64,000 nucleotides of DNA from Parasulfuritortus sp037439465 (GTDB taxonomy: Bacteria; Pseudomonadota; Gammaproteobacteria; Burkholderiales; Thiobacillaceae). The position numbers were made by a program, and so were the translations under genes. Positions 60,791 to 64,000 of the stretch are shown here, piece after piece. Position 1 is the stretch's first letter, and every line of letters begins with the position of its first letter. Below the pieces are notes generated by a model. That model was not told where the DNA came from and made no database searches. It worked only from the letters and a program-made list of their open reading frames with translations. Location of the stretch: contig JBBIVX010000001.1 of NCBI GenBank assembly GCA_037439465.1, positions 1 to 64,000 of the forward strand, in the 5' to 3' direction.

Positions 60791-62479
60791 TTACGCCGCT
60801 TCCCAGTGTTCGAGGGTGAACTGGATGGCGCGCGCGCCGTTCCACTCGTTGAGGTCGAAACGGTAGACCGCGCGCAGGCGTTCGGGCAGGGGCGAGTCGT
60901 GGTTGAAGAGCATGGCCTCGGCGGCCAGCCCCCCGCCCGCCAGGCGCAATTTCAGGTGTTTGTCGCCGATCAGACGCTGACTTTCGACGCTGAATTCACC
61001 ATGGAAAGCCGGGGCGGGGAAGCCCTGTCCCCACACGGCCTCGCGCAGCGCCAGGGCGTTGCCCGGGATGCACTCCTCGGCGGCCAGTTCGCCATCGGTT
61101 TCGATCACCCGCGCCAGATCGGCGGGCGTCAGACTTTCGCTCGCCACCTGTTCGAAGGCGGTAGCGAAGGCGGCGAGGTCGGCGCGGGCCAGGGTGAGAC
61201 CGGCGGCGGCGGCGTGCCCGCCGAATTTCGCCAAGAGTCCGGGGTGGCGCTTGTCCACCAGATCGAGGGCATCGCGCAGATGCAGACCGGGGATGGAGCG
61301 GCCGGAGCCCCTCAGCCAGCCGTCGCCGGCGGCGGCGAAGACGATGGCGGGGCGGTGGTGGCGCTCCTTCAGGCGCGAGGCCAGAAGGCCGACCACACCC
61401 TGGTGCCAGGCGGGGTCGAACAGGGTGAGGCTGTTGCCCTCGGCCACGTCGATGCCTTCCAGGATGGCCAGCGCCTGCGCCTGCATGCCGGCTTCGATGT
61501 CGCGGCGTTCGCGGTTGAGGCGATCGAGCTCGCGGGCATGGGCGAGCGCGGTGGGCGCCTCGTTGGCCAGCAGGCATTCGATGCCCAGGCGCATGTCGGC
61601 CAGCCGTCCGGCCGCGTTGAGGCGCGGCCCGAGCACGAAGCCGAGGTCCTGGGCGCTGGCCCGCCCGGGGTCACGGCCGGCGGCCTGGAACAATGCCCGG
61701 ATGCCCGGCCGGGCGCGGCCGGCCCGCATGCGTTGCAGACCCTGTGCCACCATGAGCCGGTTGTTGGCGTCCAGCCGCACCACGTCGGCGACCGTGCCCA
61801 GGGCGACGAGATCGAGCAGCTCGGCCAGGTTGGGCTCGGTACGGCCGTGAAAGGCGCCACGCCGGCGCAGCTCGGCGCGCAGCGCCACGAGCACGTAGAA
61901 CATCACCCCGACGCCGGCCAGCGCTTTGCTGGGGAAGGCGCAGCCCGGTTGATTGGGGTTGACGATGAGAGTGTCGGGCAGGCTGGCCGCGGGCAGGTGA
62001 TGGTCGGTGACCAGCACTGCCATGCCCAGGCGCCGGGCCGCCTCGATACCGGCGTGAGCGGCGATGCCGTTGTCCACGGTGAGGAGTAGGTCGGGATGCT
62101 GCAGCGCCGCCAGCTGCGCTATCGCCGGGGTGAGGCCATAGCCGTCGGCGAAGCGGTTGGGGACCAGGTAGTCAACGCTTGCCCCCAGCGCCGCGAGGCC
62201 TGTCATGCCCACGGCGCAGGCGGTGGCGCCATCGGCGTCGTAGTCGGCGACGATCATGATCTTTTCGTGCCGGGCGATGGCATCGGCCAGACGGCAGGCG
62301 GCGGCTTCGGCATTGCGCAGGCTCTGGTAGGGCAGCAAGGCATCGAGGGCGGTTTTCAGCCCGTCTTGCGCACCGATGCCGCGCGCCGCATAAAGTCGAG
62401 CCAGCAGGGGGGGGAGACCAGCCTGCTGCAAGCGCGCGGCGACGGCGGCGGACCAGGGGCGGGTATGGATGTTCAGCAT
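60791..62479 (-). CDS. recJ: Single-stranded-DNA-specific exonuclease RecJ
   Basis: 562 residues. DHH family motifs: IMIVADYDADGATACAVG, LLTVDNGIAAHAGIEAAR, VLVTDHHLPAASLPD, DLVALGTVADVVRLDANNR, FVLGPRLNAAGRLADMRLGIECLL (given in parts) and DHHA1 domain GSGRSIPGLHLRDALDLV, GGHAAAAGLTL. It is a 5'-3' exonuclease in recombination and mismatch repair. It diverges from the fusion gene at 62539. Confidence 0.95.
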   Translation of the reverse strand: MLNIHTRPWSAAVAARLQQAGLPPLLARLYAARGIGAQDGLKTALDALLPYQSLRNAEAAACRLADAIARHEKIMIVADYDADGATACAVGMTGLAALGASVDYLVPNRFADGYGLTPAIAQLAALQHPDLLLTVDNGIAAHAGIEAARRLGMAVLVTDHHLPAASLPDTLIVNPNQPGCAFPSKALAGVGVMFYVLVALRAELRRRGAFHGRTEPNLAELLDLVALGTVADVVRLDANNRLMVAQGLQRMRAGRARPGIRALFQAAGRDPGRASAQDLGFVLGPRLNAAGRLADMRLGIECLLANEAPTALAHARELDRLNRERRDIEAGMQAQALAILEGIDVAEGNSLTLFDPAWHQGVVGLLASRLKERHHRPAIVFAAAGDGWLRGSGRSIPGLHLRDALDLVDKRHPGLLAKFGGHAAAAGLTLARADLAAFATAFEQVASESLTPADLARVIETDGELAAEECIPGNALALREAVWGQGFPAPAFHGEFSVESQRLIGDKHLKLRLAGGGLAAEAMLFNHDSPLPERLRAVYRFDLNEWNGARAIQFTLEHWEAA

Positions 62480-62538
62480 TTCACTATATTACCGGCCGCT
62501 GTTTGGTTTGCGCTGCCGGCGAGGCTATTATCCGCTTC

Positions 62539-63990
62539 ATGAGTCACTACTTGCCTCTTTCCCGCGTGGCGCGGCTGGTGGGGGTCTCCCGCACGACGCT
62601 GCAGGCGATGATCCGCGACGGCCGTCTCACCACCTTCGACGGCCAGGTGGAGCTGGAGGAGCTGCTGCGCGTCTTTCCCGACGTGAAATGGCAGGATGAC
62701 GGCGAATACGCGCGCGTCGAGGAGATCAAGCGCACGGCCTTCGGCAAGCGCATCATGGAACGGGTCCTGCCGGACAAGGAGGTGCTGGCCGAGCGGTTGT
62801 TCGAGTTGGGCAAGGAATTCGCCTCGGCCAAGTCGCTGCTGTTGCATTATGACCAGGTGTTCACCTGGCTGAATGAAAAGATGGCGGCCGTGGCCGAATC
62901 CGACCCGGCCGCCGCCGACGCCCTGATGTCCATCGGTATCTGGCTGCAGCAGGAGCTTGCCGAAGCCCCCAAGGAGGCCGAGCGCGGCAAGGCGCTGCTG
63001 GCCGAGGAGAACGTGATGCGCATCATGTCCGCGCGCGTGGTCGTTATGCCCAGTGGCCTGGAATTCTTCGTCGAGGGTAACGACACCATCCTCGAGGCCG
63101 CCCTGCGCGCCGGCATCTCCCTCAAATACGGTTGCAGCAATGGCAATTGCGGCGATTGCAAGGTGCGGCTCGTCTCCGGCCAGGTGAAGAAGGTGCACCC
63201 CCACGATTACGTCCTCAAGGAGGCGGACAAGGCCAACGGCGCTATCCTGATGTGCTCCTACACCGCCGTCACCGATGTGGTGATCGAGGCCGGCGTCGCC
63301 GGCGCCGAGGACATCCCGGCCCAGACCATCGCCACCCGCGTCAAGTCCATCACGCCCATCGACGACCGCCTCATCTCGCTCCACCTGACCACGCCGCGCA
63401 GCCAGCGGCTGCGTTTCCTCGCCGGTCAGTCGGTCACTCTCGGCGCCGGCGGGCTCGGCGGCGAATATTACATCGCCAGTTGTCCCTGCGAGGACCGCCA
63501 CATCGAGGTGCACGTGCGCCGCGACAACCGGCCTTTCGCCCGCATGGTGTTCGAGGACCTGCGCAAGGAGGCGCCGATCACCATCGACGGTCCGCATGGC
63601 AACTTCGTCATCCGGATGGAGTCGCGCCGGCCGATACTGTTCGTGGCCTGGGATGACGGTTTCGCCCCTATCAAGAGCCTGATCCAGCACGCCATGTCGC
63701 TGGAGATGGCGGAGGCCATGCACCTGTGCTGGGTGGCGGACAAGCTGCCACGCTACCTCGAGAATCTGTGCCGCTCCTGGACCGATGCCCTGGATAATTT
63801 CCTGTACACCCCGCTTACCGCCGGCGACGACCCGGACGCTCTGGTCACCGCCGTTCTCGCGGTACACCCCGATCTGGCCCGCTGGGACATCTACGCCGCC
63901 GGCCCCGCGGTCTTTCTCGACCGCCTTGAAGCCGCTGCCTTGCGGCGCGGCCTGTCGCCGCGCGGCTGGCATGGCGAAGTCGTTCTCTGA
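62539..63990 (+). CDS. HTH-2Fe-2S ferredoxin-reductase fusion (NAD(P)H:flavin oxidoreductase-like)
   Basis: 483 residues from the ATG at 62539. About 7-30: a helix-turn-helix-like segment (LSRVARLVGVSRTTLQAMIRDG). About 50-155: a helical region (ERLFELGKEFASAKSLLL). About 165-250: a plant-type 2Fe-2S domain with Cys199, Cys204, Cys207 and Cys239 (YGCSNGNCGDCKV, LMCSY). About 262-483: a ferredoxin-reductase fold. The usual FAD motif RxYS is replaced by GEYYIAS, and the GTGxAP nucleotide motif by WDDGFAPIKSL. It may be a redox sensor or a reductase with an unusual partner. Confidence 0.85.
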   Translation: MSHYLPLSRVARLVGVSRTTLQAMIRDGRLTTFDGQVELEELLRVFPDVKWQDDGEYARVEEIKRTAFGKRIMERVLPDKEVLAERLFELGKEFASAKSLLLHYDQVFTWLNEKMAAVAESDPAAADALMSIGIWLQQELAEAPKEAERGKALLAEENVMRIMSARVVVMPSGLEFFVEGNDTILEAALRAGISLKYGCSNGNCGDCKVRLVSGQVKKVHPHDYVLKEADKANGAILMCSYTAVTDVVIEAGVAGAEDIPAQTIATRVKSITPIDDRLISLHLTTPRSQRLRFLAGQSVTLGAGGLGGEYYIASCPCEDRHIEVHVRRDNRPFARMVFEDLRKEAPITIDGPHGNFVIRMESRRPILFVAWDDGFAPIKSLIQHAMSLEMAEAMHLCWVADKLPRYLENLCRSWTDALDNFLYTPLTAGDDPDALVTAVLAVHPDLARWDIYAAGPAVFLDRLEAAALRRGLSPRGWHGEVVL

Positions 63991-64000
63991 TACCGGCATG

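Overview
The window is one continuous, GC-rich, gene-dense chromosomal segment of a free-living, flagellated Gram-negative bacterium. Gene content and order (lolC-lolD-DUF2062-comEC, argD-argF-argG, ubiC-ubiA, surE-pcm-rpoS, alaA-hom-thrC, rnr-rlmB) fit a Betaproteobacterium, perhaps of the Rhodocyclales or Nitrosomonadales type, but I cannot assign a genus from sequence alone. No insertion sequence, integrase, prophage, CRISPR array or rRNA operon is visible. Many neighbouring genes share 4-nt stop/start overlaps (ATGA, GTGA, TTGA), so translational coupling is the rule.

Layout. 1-6.5 kb: the tail of an SLH-like surface protein, a PGM-like protein, YjbQ, LolC/LolD lipoprotein export, a DUF2062 protein and ComEC. 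6.5-11.1 kb: arginine synthesis (argD, argF, argG), then ppnP and yajQ. 11.1-15.5 kb: a CsgG-like secreted protein facing the ubiC-ubiA-tcdA-pcm operon, and a small secreted Cys-rich protein. 15.6-20 kb: a second LolCD-like ABC exporter with its own HlyD-type adaptor and a coupled methyltransferase. 20-24.8 kb: an SDR, then surE, a second pcm, rpoS, a HAD nucleotidase and a Dnr-type Crp/Fnr regulator. 24.8-31.5 kb: Mth938-like protein, alaA-hom-thrC, a secreted guanyl RNase with its barstar, an HExxH membrane protein and nadC. 31.5-38.6 kb: clpB behind a near-consensus sigma-32 promoter, a structured intergenic region, a DUF302 protein, acnA and a complete tRNA-Leu(CAG) unit. 38.6-43 kb: rnr-rlmB-hpt and a methylthioinosine-phosphorylase-like gene.

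43-47.5 kb is the most distinctive part: a flagellin of the type known from Alphaproteobacteria, an unknown gene, FlbT and FlaF, followed by DUF2802, a FliK-like protein and a free FlhB C-terminal homologue. Sigma-28 (FliA) promoters with the correct 11-nt spacer precede flagellin and fliK, and a near-perfect one precedes an HD-GYP response regulator at 56 kb. That regulator therefore probably belongs to the flagellar regulon. An adjacent SEC-C/TPR/O-GlcNAc-transferase-like protein could be a flagellin glycosyltransferase; this is inference.

47.5-64 kb: glnD-map, acyP, an FKBP-methyltransferase fusion, metG, the HD-GYP regulator, the OGT-like protein, prfB with an intact programmed +1 frameshift site, an MgtC/DUF4010 membrane protein, recJ and, divergently, a fusion of a helix-turn-helix segment, a 2Fe-2S ferredoxin and a reductase whose flavin and nucleotide motifs look altered.
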